Shown here: positions 51,051-59,061 of the stretch, one piece after another
Layout of the letters: the number at the start of each line of letters is the position of its first letter
How positions within the stretch are numbered: position 1 is the stretch's first letter
Origin: Kiritimatiellia bacterium
GTDB taxonomy: Bacteria; Verrucomicrobiota; Kiritimatiellia; JAFGHX01
Assembly: GCA_016929905.1 (NCBI GenBank)
Contig: JAFGHX010000276.1
Location: 1-64,000 of the forward strand
Length of the DNA: 64,000 nucleotides
Reading direction: 5' to 3'
Notes under the pieces: generated by a model
The model's input: only the letters and a program-made list of their open reading frames with translations
What the model was told of the DNA's origin: nothing
The model's database searches: none
Made by a program: the position numbers and the translations under genes

Positions 51051-51142
51051 GTCGAGTTGAGTCGATTGAATCGATCGAATCGAATGAATCGAATGAATCG
51101 AATGAATCGATTCAATCGAGTCCGTCGACTCTCTCGACTGAT
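51051..51142. repeat. Tandem ATGAATCGA repeat within an inverted repeat
   Basis: Three to four copies of ATGAATCGA form the core (about 51080-51110). They are flanked by GAGTCGATTGAATCGAT and by the complement GATTCAATCGAGT and GTCGAC, giving imperfect mirrored arms. It lies in the divergent gap between sulfatase and AraC genes. Confidence 0.75.
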
Positions 51143-51161
51143 AATAACATTCTATATTAAC

Positions 51162-51190
51162 TTGAATATCACAGGGTAGCGGAATATCCT
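51162..51190 (+). promoter_or_regulatory. Candidate promoter of the AraC gene, nearly leaderless
   Basis: TTGAAT (51162-51167), 17 bp, and TATCCT (51185-51190) precede the ATG at 51197 by only six bases, so transcription would start at or next to the start codon. The stretch 51140-51180 is unusually AT-rich for this genome. Confidence 0.35.
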
Positions 51191-51196
51191 ACCAAT

Positions 51197-52078
51197 ATGA
51201 GGAAAAGCGTAACAATAGATCCGCACCTCGTCGAACCACGACGGAGGGGGCCGGTACTGGCGCTGCTCGGCGAGTTGCTGGACGACTTCCCGGTCCAGGA
51301 GGTCCTCTTTCCCGAAGACAGCGTTCCGCCGCCGCCGGACGCTACCGTGCCGGACCGGCCCCGAATGTTCATCATGGTGGACGGATGCCGGCATGTGCGC
51401 ATGGCGCTGGACGGTTCGGAGCAGGAGGTCCCGTTGCGGCGCGGCCAGGCCATGTTCGCCGGCCGTACGGTCTGGCACAAATCCATGGATCGCCGTCCGT
51501 ACACGTTGTTGTTGGTCATCTTCGACCCGCTCTATACCGGTGCGTTTCTGCGCAAGCGCGGCGCGCGCCCACAGCGCGGCAACGCCACGTCCGTTCAGTA
51601 CTACACCGATCATCCGCTCAGCACGCCCGCGCGGCATCTCATTGCCGCGCTCAGCGAGCTGGCCCGTTTCCCCGAACGGCGCGGGGCGGACGTGCACTTG
51701 TTGCGGGCCCTGCTGCATTTTGTGCGCCTTGAATTCGAGGCCCGCCGCAAACGGCCGGGCAAGGCGCGGGCGACGTGGCAGGCCCTGTGCGATTACCTGC
51801 GCGAGAATTTCCAGCGCCCCATCAACCGCGACGAGGTGGCCCATGCGTTCGGCTTGCACCCGAATCACGTCTCCCGTCTGTTCCACGAGCAGGGCAAGGA
51901 AGGCTTCACGGATTATCTCACCCGGCTGCGGATGGAGCACGCCGGATTCCTGCGCCAGCACTACCGTCTGCCGCTCAAGGAACTTGCGGCGGGCTGTGGG
52001 TTCGACGACGCCAACTATTTCGGACGCGTCTTCCGCCGGCACTACGGAACAACCCCCGGGCGATACGCGTTGAGCTGA
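51197..52078 (+). CDS. AraC-family transcriptional regulator
   Basis: The product has 293 residues. The N-terminal 150 form a cupin-like sensor (RPRMFIMVDGCRHVRMALDG, then VPLRRGQAMFAGRTVWHKS). The C-terminal 100 carry the two helix-turn-helix units: INRDEVAHAFGLHPNHVSRLF and LKELAAGCGFDDANYFGRVF, ending in YGTTPGRYALS. There is no Shine-Dalgarno before the ATG, which agrees with the nearly leaderless promoter. It is divergent from the sulfatase at 49705 and convergent with that at 52182, so it probably responds to a sulfated sugar. Confidence 0.85.
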   Translation: MRKSVTIDPHLVEPRRRGPVLALLGELLDDFPVQEVLFPEDSVPPPPDATVPDRPRMFIMVDGCRHVRMALDGSEQEVPLRRGQAMFAGRTVWHKSMDRRPYTLLLVIFDPLYTGAFLRKRGARPQRGNATSVQYYTDHPLSTPARHLIAALSELARFPERRGADVHLLRALLHFVRLEFEARRKRPGKARATWQALCDYLRENFQRPINRDEVAHAFGLHPNHVSRLFHEQGKEGFTDYLTRLRMEHAGFLRQHYRLPLKELAAGCGFDDANYFGRVFRRHYGTTPGRYALS

Positions 52079-52110
52079 GAAACAGCCCCGGTTGCGCTGA
52101 AGCCCATTTC

Positions 52111-52193
52111 CTGCCCGCGAAAGCTCGCGAAAGATGCGCGACATCCAGAACGGTCACGGGGGAACCGGCAGCAACTTTGGACTACTTGCTCTG
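52111..52193. repeat. Partial copy of the 44887 element
   Basis: CTGCCCGCGAAAGCTCGC at 52111 and GGCAGCAACTTTG near 52167 match the first 80 bp of the element at 44887-45235 in the same order and spacing, at about three bases in four. It fills the gap between convergent genes and supplies the last codons of the sulfatase gene. Confidence 0.7.
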
Positions 52194-53663
52194 TTCCCGT
52201 CCTCGACGCGCAGGCGGTTTGGCCGCCGGATCGAACGCCGCGTTCCCACGCGGCAGCTTGGCGCCCGTCGCCGCGAGCCAAGCGGTCAATCGCGCGTCCA
52301 GTTCCCGAACCTTCTCCGGCATGGACTCGGCCAGGTCCTTCTTCTCGCCGATGTCGTTCGCCAGATTGAACAGCTCGAACCGGGTCCCTTCATAACGCCT
52401 GATCAACTTCCACTCGCCGGCCCGGACAATGCTGTACGGAACGATGTCGCGCCCGCGGTAGTGCGGAAAATGCCAGAACAGCGCGTCGCGTTTGAGAAAA
52501 CCGTTGCCCTGAAGCAGCGGCATGAGGCTTTCGCCGTCGATTGGCTTATCCGAGGGCGGGTTCAGCCCCGCCGCCGCGCAGACAGTCGGCAGGAAATCCA
52601 CGCTGCTGACCGGCGTGTCGCACACGCTCCCCGCCTTCACAACACCCGGCCAGCGCACAATCTGCGGAATACGGATTCCTCCTTCGTACGGATAGCCCTT
52701 GCCGGCGCGCAGCGGCTTGTTGTTCGTGGGCCCGGTCAACCCCCCATTGTCGGACGTGAAGATGACCAGCGTCTTTGCCGAGAGGCTCAGTTCTTCCAGC
52801 GTCTGCACGATCCGGCCGACGGCGTGGTCCACGCTCTCGACCATCGCCGCGTACGTCGCGTTCTTCTGGTTCGTCTTGGGTTTCTTGGTGTATTTCTCGA
52901 CCAGGTCCTCCTTCCCCTGGATCGGCGTATGCACGGCGTAATGGGCCATATGCAGGAAGAAGGGCGTGTCGCGATGTTTCGTAATAAAGCCAACCGCCTC
53001 GTCGGCTTCCCGGTCCGTGAGGTATTCCCCTTCCTTACGCGGGGGTAAACCAGGAATTCCGGCCCTGCTCGCGCCGCGGCGGTACGGATCGAAGTAGCTG
53101 GGCGGCTGGCCGTAGTGGCACCCGCCCAGATTAACGTCGAAGCCTTGTTTGTCCGGGTAGTGCGCCTCGCCGCCCAGATGCCACTTGCCGATATGACACG
53201 TCGCATACCCGACTGTTTTCAGGAGTTCAGCGATCGTCGCCTCGTCCAGATCCAGCCAGAAGTGGTTGGGCGGGCACAGGAGGCGATTGTGAGACGCGCC
53301 GACGTATTCCGTCGGATGCCGGCCTGTCGTGTCCTTCTTGCCCCGTATCCAGTCGGTCACGCCCAGCCGCGCGGGATAGTGGCCCGTCATGATGGCCGCG
53401 CGCGTGGGCGAACACACGGCGCAGGCGGCGTAGGCATCGGTGAACTTCATGCCCGCCGCCGCCAGCCGGTCGATATTCGGCGTCTCGTAGTACCGGCTGC
53501 CGAAACAGCCCAGATCCGTCCAACCGAGATCATCGATGTTGATCAGAACGATGTTGGGCTTGGCCGGGCTGGCGGGTAAGGCGCAGAGCAGGCGGGGCAT
53601 CGCGAACGTTGCGCCGGCGAGGCCCGCGGACTTGATGAATGCGCGTCTTGTGATCTTGTTCAT
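52182..53663 (-). CDS. Tat-exported S1 sulfatase (Cys-type)
   Basis: The product has 493 residues from the ATG at 53663 (GCGGAGGTG upstream). A twin-arginine signal, TRRAFIKSAGLAGATFA, precedes PNIVLINIDDLGWTD (metal Asp pair). The activation motif is C84-S-P-T-R (CSPTRAAIMTGHYPAR). GKWHLGGEAHYP and LVIFTSDNGGL complete the site. Its best general match is to arylsulfatase A-like enzymes of polysaccharide use. Tat export fits a cofactor-modified enzyme that folds before transport. Its last codons lie in the repeat at 52111-52193. A repeat hairpin separates it from the decayed peptidase gene upstream. Confidence 0.9.
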   Translation of the reverse strand: MNKITRRAFIKSAGLAGATFAMPRLLCALPASPAKPNIVLINIDDLGWTDLGCFGSRYYETPNIDRLAAAGMKFTDAYAACAVCSPTRAAIMTGHYPARLGVTDWIRGKKDTTGRHPTEYVGASHNRLLCPPNHFWLDLDEATIAELLKTVGYATCHIGKWHLGGEAHYPDKQGFDVNLGGCHYGQPPSYFDPYRRGASRAGIPGLPPRKEGEYLTDREADEAVGFITKHRDTPFFLHMAHYAVHTPIQGKEDLVEKYTKKPKTNQKNATYAAMVESVDHAVGRIVQTLEELSLSAKTLVIFTSDNGGLTGPTNNKPLRAGKGYPYEGGIRIPQIVRWPGVVKAGSVCDTPVSSVDFLPTVCAAAGLNPPSDKPIDGESLMPLLQGNGFLKRDALFWHFPHYRGRDIVPYSIVRAGEWKLIRRYEGTRFELFNLANDIGEKKDLAESMPEKVRELDARLTAWLAATGAKLPRGNAAFDPAAKPPARRGREQSK

Positions 53664-53680
53664 GTGTACGGTCACCTCCG

Positions 53681-53714
53681 CGAGAACCTTGTCGAACAGG
53701 TTCTCGACAAGGTT
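53681..53714. repeat. Overlapping GTCGAGAAC-type hairpins
   Basis: AACCTTGTCGA (53685-53695) pairs with TCGACAAGGTT (53704-53714), and CGAGAACCT (53681-53689) with AGGTTCTCG (53698-53706); the two pairings exclude each other. The units are those of the 47734-48054 repeat. It lies just upstream of the Tat sulfatase gene, in its leader. Confidence 0.7.
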
Positions 53715-53740
53715 GACCCGCCTGGGGCAATTCGACAAGA

Positions 53741-54438
53741 TCATTCCCCTGCCAACTCGCCCACCATCCGTTCCAACCCCGCAACGACCCGTGCGAGGCG
53801 TTCGCAATCCACCCTTTCCGCCGTATCGGTCGGCCAGTGGTAGTGGGGGTACCGGAACGGGGCGGTGTCGGTCACCATCAGTGCGGGGTAACCCTGTTGC
53901 CAGAAGGACCAATGGTCCGACCACCCCACACCCGGCACCGCGCCGGGCACCGCCGCACCCTCCGAGGGGAACGCGGTGTGGGCGCGGAAGCTCCTGACGA
54001 CCCGCCTGACGAGCCCGGCGCACTTCACATTCCCAATGAACCCGATGAAGTTGCCGGTCGACGGGTAGAACCACGAAAAGGGAAACGGGTAGTTCTGACT
54101 GTGCGGTTTGTCGGTGTAGCACCCGATCGTCTCGAGGCTCAGCATCGCGACGATCCGTTCGCCGCGCGCCTTGCACGCCTTCGCGTACACGAAACTGCCC
54201 ATGGCCTGCGTCTGGAACCAGGGCGGCTCTTCGTTTCGGCCAGCCTGACGACATCCCGTTTCAACGCGTCGCGGAGCGCCGCTTCCTCCTCCGTCAACGG
54301 GGGGAGCGGGCCGTTGTGGCTCTTGCCGGGCATCCTCGTCAGCATCGCCACGCCTCCGCTGAGCAGGATACACAGGACGCCCAGCCGAATCAACGCGCCA
54401 CGGGTGATAAGGCGTACGCGTGGCATGCGTGCTTTCAT
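53741..54438 (-). pseudogene. Membrane-anchored M28 aminopeptidase, internally deleted
   Basis: The 5' part (54438 to about 54240) encodes a basic start, a membrane segment (LGVLCILLSGGVAMLT) and the opening of an M28 domain, TEEEAALRDALKRDVVRLAE. The 3' part (about 54240 to 53741), in another frame, begins NEEPPWFQTQAMGSFVYA and ends with the DHWSFWQQGYPALMVTDTAPFRYPHYHWPTD segment of the same family (metal His kept). The middle, with the first metal ligands (HxDS, Glu-Glu region), is missing. A deletion near 54236 joins the two at a GAAACGAA-like sequence and shifts the frame. The gene cannot give an active enzyme. Confidence 0.8.
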
Positions 54439-54499
54439 GTGCTCAGCCCCGCTCCGCCCGCCCGGCATCAGGCACTCGCAGAATCACGTCCGTGTCCGT

Positions 54500-55873
54500 T
54501 CAGCGCACCCACTTCTCGTTCGTGAACTGCTGGCCGAGCTTGAGTATGCCCGTCGAGGGATCGCGTTCGCCCGTCTCGAACGGGTCGTCCGTGTCCGCCA
54601 TCCACCGCTTCAACCGTGTCTCCAACTCGGCCTGCACGTCGGCATACCCCGGGTTCCCGGCCAGGTTCTTCATCTCCCACGGGTCCTTATCCCGGTCGAA
54701 CATCAGGACCGTCTCCTCGCCGTGCCAACGCGCGTAGGTCCAGCGCTTGGTCCGCAGCCCGCGCCAGAAGCCGACCCATTTGCCGCGATGCGGCCAGCCG
54801 GGCCCGAGAATCTGCAGATACACGGAGTCCGGCTCCGGGCCTTCGATGCCGAGCACCGTGTGCGAGAGGTCGCGGCCCTGCATGCCCGCGGGTGGCGCCA
54901 CACCCGCCAGCCCCAGCAGCGTCGGCATCACGTCCACGCTGTTGAACAGCACATCCGCACGCTGTCCGGCAGCCACACGCGCCGGGTAGCGGAGCAGGAA
55001 CGGGATGTGAACGGACTCGTCATAGGGCGTCGCCTTCGAGGCCCGCATGGAGTGGTGCAGCCACTTGTCCATCGGCTTGCCGTATCCGTGGCTGCTGAGA
55101 TGGTCGCCGTGATCGGACGAATAGCAGACAATCGTGTTGGCCGTCAGCCCGCGATCGTCCAGCCAGGCCAGCATGCGACCCAACTCGTGATCGAGACCTG
55201 TAACGTTGCCGTAGTAGTGCGCGATTTCGCGCCGGGCAAAGGCGGCCATCTGCTCCGGAACGTTCGGCGGCAGATCGACCTGCGCGGGATCGTAGAGGCG
55301 ATAGGCGTCCGGGTACTGATCGTACGGCCAGTGCGGCGGCCCCCAGGACATCATCAGGAAGAAGGGTTTGTCCACGCTCTGCGCACGGTGCCTCTCGAGG
55401 AAGCCGACAGCCAGGTCCGTCTCGCACGACGGCGCCCACCCCTTCATGTCGAGCGGGCCTTCCTCGTTTTCGTGATAATGCACCTGATAGTAGTTGTGCT
55501 GGCAGTTGTAAGCCGCCATGTAGTCGAACCCGTACCGCTTCTCCGCCGGGTACGGCCCGTAGCCCAGATGCCACTTGCCCACGTAGGCGGTCCGATAGCC
55601 GGCCTCGCGAAGCGCCTGCGCGATCGTGACTTGATCGGGAAACAGCCCGTACTCGTTGTCGAGCACGCCGTTCTTGTGCGAGTAGCGGCCCGTCAGCACC
55701 TGCGCGCGGTACGGCGAGCAGATCGGACAGGCGGAAAACGCGTTGTCGAAACACACGCCCTCCGCCGCCAGCCGGTCGTGGTTCGGAGTCTGGACAACCT
55801 CGTTTCCCGCGCAGCCCATCGCGCTGTAGCGCTGCTGGTCGCTGAAGATGAAAATAATGTTCGGCCGCGACAC
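54500..55873 (-). CDS. S1-family sulfatase (Cys-type), second cytoplasmic
   Basis: The product has 457 residues from a GTG at 55873; AAAGGAG stands eight bases upstream. Motifs: PNIIFIFSDQQRYSAMG, with Gln-Gln after the Asp as in heparan/choline-sulfatase-like branches, the activation motif C52-S-P-Y-R (CSPYRAQVLTGRYSHKNG), YVGKWHLGYGP and SSDHGDHLSSHGYGKP (metal Asp/His). No signal peptide is seen. The SDQQR start and CSPYR box set it apart from the other two complete sulfatases, so a different substrate is likely. It lies 62 bp upstream of the decayed peptidase gene. Confidence 0.9.
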   Translation of the reverse strand: MSRPNIIFIFSDQQRYSAMGCAGNEVVQTPNHDRLAAEGVCFDNAFSACPICSPYRAQVLTGRYSHKNGVLDNEYGLFPDQVTIAQALREAGYRTAYVGKWHLGYGPYPAEKRYGFDYMAAYNCQHNYYQVHYHENEEGPLDMKGWAPSCETDLAVGFLERHRAQSVDKPFFLMMSWGPPHWPYDQYPDAYRLYDPAQVDLPPNVPEQMAAFARREIAHYYGNVTGLDHELGRMLAWLDDRGLTANTIVCYSSDHGDHLSSHGYGKPMDKWLHHSMRASKATPYDESVHIPFLLRYPARVAAGQRADVLFNSVDVMPTLLGLAGVAPPAGMQGRDLSHTVLGIEGPEPDSVYLQILGPGWPHRGKWVGFWRGLRTKRWTYARWHGEETVLMFDRDKDPWEMKNLAGNPGYADVQAELETRLKRWMADTDDPFETGERDPSTGILKLGQQFTNEKWVR

Positions 55874-55980
55874 GGTGTGGACTCCTTTGGATATCGGGCA
55901 TCTCCGATCCGGGAAGTCTCACGTGTGAGTGAGTGGATGTCAAGTTCGGGGGTGCTGCCCCGTCTTCCCGAGCAACACAA

Positions 55981-56087
55981 ACTTGCTCGAGAACTTGCTC
56001 GACGCTTGCGGTTTACTCGTATGCCGTAGCCGAGGCGCCATTGAAAGAACCTTCCGAGCAAGTTCCCGAGTAAGTTCTCGAGCAAGT
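55981..56087. repeat. Inverted repeat with ACTTGCTCGAGA-unit arms
   Basis: The left arm (55981-56002) has ACTTGCTCGAGA and ACTTGCTCGA; the right arm (56055-56087) is made of CGAGCAAGTTCCCGAGTAAG and TTCTCGAGCAAGT. It lies between a sulfatase gene and the exported protein gene on the minus strand, with the same 14-bp unit as the repeats near 39855 and 43744. Confidence 0.8.
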
Positions 56088-56097
56088 CATCCGCTGA

Positions 56098-57513
56098 TCA
56101 CTGATGACGGATCACTGATGACTTGATCTGCCCGTCCCACCCGAACGGCTCTTCCACCACGCAGTCCAGCCCCTGGGGCCCGAGTTTGCGGAAGGCCTCG
56201 GCCCACTTGTCCTTCGTACGCGGCATCTCGCCGGACGAACAACGGCCCGACTTCGTGCTATCGGTGATAATCAGCCAGCTCGCGTGCACGATGCCGGGCA
56301 CGCTGTTCAGGCCGGGATACCCGCCGGGATTGCGCGGGACGCACGCGTGGTATTGCATGAAGTCGTCGGGCTCGATCTCGTGGCACTTCTTGTAGGTGCC
56401 CGCGGCGTGCCCCAGGATGTTCTGGCTGCCGCCGCACGCTTCCGGAATGCGGTCCCGCTGCTTCCACCCGTTCGCCTCGGAGCCCACAACCCAGAAATGG
56501 CGGGAGCCGCCATGCGGCTTCTTCGCGGCGTAGTTGTACACCATCGCGCTCGTGTAGTAGCTGTTGCCCGTCGAGGCCGGGGCGCTGTCCGGGTACCACG
56601 GGCCCGTCGCCGCCAGCGTCGCCACCCACAACCGGGCGTCCGCGCAGCCGAACCCGATGTTGACGCCCGGCGCAAGCTGTTCCTTGCGGGTGTTGGCCCA
56701 GACCTGATAGATGCAGATGGCGGTGTTCGGCACGCTCTTCGCAAAGTCCAGCATCGCGTTGTCGTGGCCGCGCAAGTAGGCGTCGCGGTCGAAATCGGAC
56801 GCCTGCACGAGGCGGTTCGTCTCCAACTGGATCTCGTCGAAGATGATTCCGCCCAATTCCGTCCGGTCGCGATAGCGTTTGCCGAATGCCTCGGCGAAGT
56901 AGCGGAACTCCTTCTGCACATAGAGGCGCTGGAAGGCCGGCAGCCCTTCGTTCCGCTTTACGGCGTCGGGGAACAGCATGCCGCCGCCGAGTCCGTTGTC
57001 CTCGTTGTTCACGGCGCCCTGCCCGTTCATCAGCCACTGCGGTGTGCCCATTCCCCAGTGTTGCCAGTTGATGCGGATGAGCCACTTCGCGCCGTCCTTC
57101 TGAACCGCGTCCATGTTCAGGAACTCGTCCATCATCCGCCACGAGTAGCCCGGATCATCGGGGTTCGAGGGCTCTTGCGGGCGCACCTGCTCATCGGCGT
57201 AGAACGACTGCCAGTTGTAGAGCGGGCAGTACAGCATCAGCCAATGCCGGCGTGCGGTGTTCACCCAGTCCCACGCGCCGGCTGCGACCCATTCTTCGTA
57301 TTGCTTCTGCGCCACCTCGCCGGGGTTCTTCGTGCGGCTGTGGGCGTTCACGTGCAGCGCGAGCGCCGGCGCGAACCGAACCGGCTGCGGCGTCCCGGCC
57401 GTCCAGGGCAGATAGGTTTGGCCGTTGCCGCCCGCCGCGCACGCCGTCGCGAGTGCGAGCAGACAGACCGCGGTCTCTGCGGCCATTCCACGATATCGGC
57501 GTCTCTTTCGCAT
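56098..57513 (-). CDS. Exported protein of unknown family (paralogue of the next gene)
   Basis: The product has 471 residues (AAGGAGGGC upstream). A signal peptide (AAETAVCLLALATACA) is followed by a domain with barrel-like strands: WLMLYCPLYNWQSFYAD, AKWLIRINWQHWGMGTPQWLMNGQG, GGIIFDEIQLETNR (an acidic strand end as in retaining glycosidases), ICIYQVWAN and HFWVVGSEANGW. I know no named family; a polysaccharide hydrolase or lyase is a fair guess. The C-terminal tail after PFGWDGQ is seven to eight residues longer than in the paralogue and comes from a tandem repeat, ATCACTGATGAC (about 56093-56123). Confidence 0.65.
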   Translation of the reverse strand: MRKRRRYRGMAAETAVCLLALATACAAGGNGQTYLPWTAGTPQPVRFAPALALHVNAHSRTKNPGEVAQKQYEEWVAAGAWDWVNTARRHWLMLYCPLYNWQSFYADEQVRPQEPSNPDDPGYSWRMMDEFLNMDAVQKDGAKWLIRINWQHWGMGTPQWLMNGQGAVNNEDNGLGGGMLFPDAVKRNEGLPAFQRLYVQKEFRYFAEAFGKRYRDRTELGGIIFDEIQLETNRLVQASDFDRDAYLRGHDNAMLDFAKSVPNTAICIYQVWANTRKEQLAPGVNIGFGCADARLWVATLAATGPWYPDSAPASTGNSYYTSAMVYNYAAKKPHGGSRHFWVVGSEANGWKQRDRIPEACGGSQNILGHAAGTYKKCHEIEPDDFMQYHACVPRNPGGYPGLNSVPGIVHASWLIITDSTKSGRCSSGEMPRTKDKWAEAFRKLGPQGLDCVVEEPFGWDGQIKSSVIRHQ

Positions 57514-57551
57514 CTGCAGCCCTCCTTACTGACGCAGCCACTGATCTCCGA

Positions 57552-58946
57552 CTACCGAAGCTGCCCGTCCCACCCGAACGGCTCTTCCAGCACGCCGTCC
57601 AGGCCCTGCGGACCGAGCTTGCGGAAGGCTTCGGCCCACTTGTCTTTCCCGCGCGGCATCTCGCCAAACGTGCGCGATGTCGTGCCGTCGTCCACAAGAA
57701 GCCAACTCGCATGGACGATGCCGGGCACGCTGTTCAAGCCCGGATACCCGCCCGGCTTGCGCGGAACACACGCGTGGTACTGAATGAAGTAGTCCGGCTC
57801 GATCTCGCGGCGCTTCTTCCACGTGCCCGCCGCGCACCCCAGGATGTTCCGGCTGCCCCCGCACGCGTCCGGGATGCCGCTCTGTTGCCGCCACCCGTTC
57901 GACTCCGAGCCACAGACCCAGAAGTGGCGCGAGCCGCCGTGCGGCTTCCGCGCAGCATAGTTGTAGACCATGGCGGAGGAGTAGTAGCCCTCTCCGGTCG
58001 AGGCGGGCGGGTTGTCGGGGTACCAGGGCCCGGCCGCCGCAAGCGATTCGCGCCACAACCGCGCGTCCGCACATCCGAACCCGATGTTGACGCCTTTGGC
58101 AAGATGCTTCTTTCTGGTGTCGTTCCCGACCTGATACACGCCTATCGCGGTGTGCGGCATGTTCCTCGCGAACGCCAGTATCGCCTCGTCGTGCGCCCGC
58201 AGATAGATGTTCAAGTCGAAATCCGGCGGTCTGACGATCTGGTCCGGACCCAGTTGAATCTCGTCGAAGATGATCCCGCCCAGCTCTGCCCTGTCCCGAT
58301 ACCGTTTGCCGAACGCCTCGGCAAAATAGCAGAACTCCTTCTGCACGTAGACGCGATGAAAGGCGGGCAGTCCTTCATTCATGTCCTTTGCGCCGGGAAA
58401 CAGCATGCCGCCGCCGCGCCCGTTATCCTCGTTGTTCACGGCGCCTTGCCCGTTCATCAGCCACTGCGGTGTGCCCTTGCCCCACGACTGCCAGTTGATG
58501 CGGATGAGCCATTTCACGCCGTCTTGGCGCACAGCATCGATGCCGAGCAGCTCGTCCAGGATCCGCCAGGCGTAACCGGGATCATCGGGGTCGGCGGGAT
58601 CCTTCGGTCTCTCCCGCTCATCGGTGTAGAAGGCCTGCCAGTTGTAGAGCCCGCAGTACAGCATCAGCCAATGCCGGCGCCCGGTGTTCACCCAGGACCA
58701 CGCCCCCGCCTCGGCCCATTCCCGGTACGCATGCTGGGCGGTCTGCCCCGGGTTCTTCGTGCGGCTGTCGCGACACGTGACTCGCGAGGGCAGAGCCAGA
58801 GCCGGCGCAAACCGGACCGGCTGCGGCGTCCCCACGGTCCAGGGCAAGTACGTCTCGCCGTTGCCGCTTCCCGCTGCGCCGCATACCGGCGCCAGCGCCA
58901 GCAAGCCCGTAGCGATCATCACCCCCAGTCCACGATAAGGTCGCAT
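57552..58946 (-). CDS. Exported protein of unknown family (second paralogue)
   Basis: The product has 464 residues (AAGGAGAAG upstream) with a signal peptide (GLGVMIATGLLALAPVCGAA). It aligns throughout with the product of 56098, sharing YLPWTVGTPQPVRFAPALAL, RHWLMLYCGLYNWQ, LIRINWQSWGKGTPQWLM and FDEIQLGPDQIV, and ends cleanly at GWDGQLR. The two lie head to tail, 38 bp apart, the product of a tandem duplication. Their conserved Trp/Asn-rich surface fits a carbohydrate-active barrel. They are followed by sulfatase genes, so sulfated glycan breakdown outside the cell is plausible. Confidence 0.65.
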   Translation of the reverse strand: MRPYRGLGVMIATGLLALAPVCGAAGSGNGETYLPWTVGTPQPVRFAPALALPSRVTCRDSRTKNPGQTAQHAYREWAEAGAWSWVNTGRRHWLMLYCGLYNWQAFYTDERERPKDPADPDDPGYAWRILDELLGIDAVRQDGVKWLIRINWQSWGKGTPQWLMNGQGAVNNEDNGRGGGMLFPGAKDMNEGLPAFHRVYVQKEFCYFAEAFGKRYRDRAELGGIIFDEIQLGPDQIVRPPDFDLNIYLRAHDEAILAFARNMPHTAIGVYQVGNDTRKKHLAKGVNIGFGCADARLWRESLAAAGPWYPDNPPASTGEGYYSSAMVYNYAARKPHGGSRHFWVCGSESNGWRQQSGIPDACGGSRNILGCAAGTWKKRREIEPDYFIQYHACVPRKPGGYPGLNSVPGIVHASWLLVDDGTTSRTFGEMPRGKDKWAEAFRKLGPQGLDGVLEEPFGWDGQLR

Positions 58947-59013
58947 CTCTGCTTCTCCTTGCCTGCGGCAGCCATTCGCCTGTGGCCAAACGCCTGCGTG
59001 ATCGCGTTCCGGT

Positions 59014-59057
59014 GTTCAGGTGTCAGGTTTCAGCCTCCGGACATCTGACACCTGAAC
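59014..59057. repeat. Hairpin with NTTCAGG-type heptamer arms
   Basis: GTTCAGGTGTCAG (59014-59026) pairs perfectly with CTGACACCTGAAC (59045-59057) over an 18-nt loop. The left side reads as heptamers GTTCAGG, TGTCAGG, TTTCAGC. It lies between the lipoprotein gene (ends 59062) and the paralogue at 57552. Confidence 0.8.
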
Positions 59058-59061
59058 CCGC

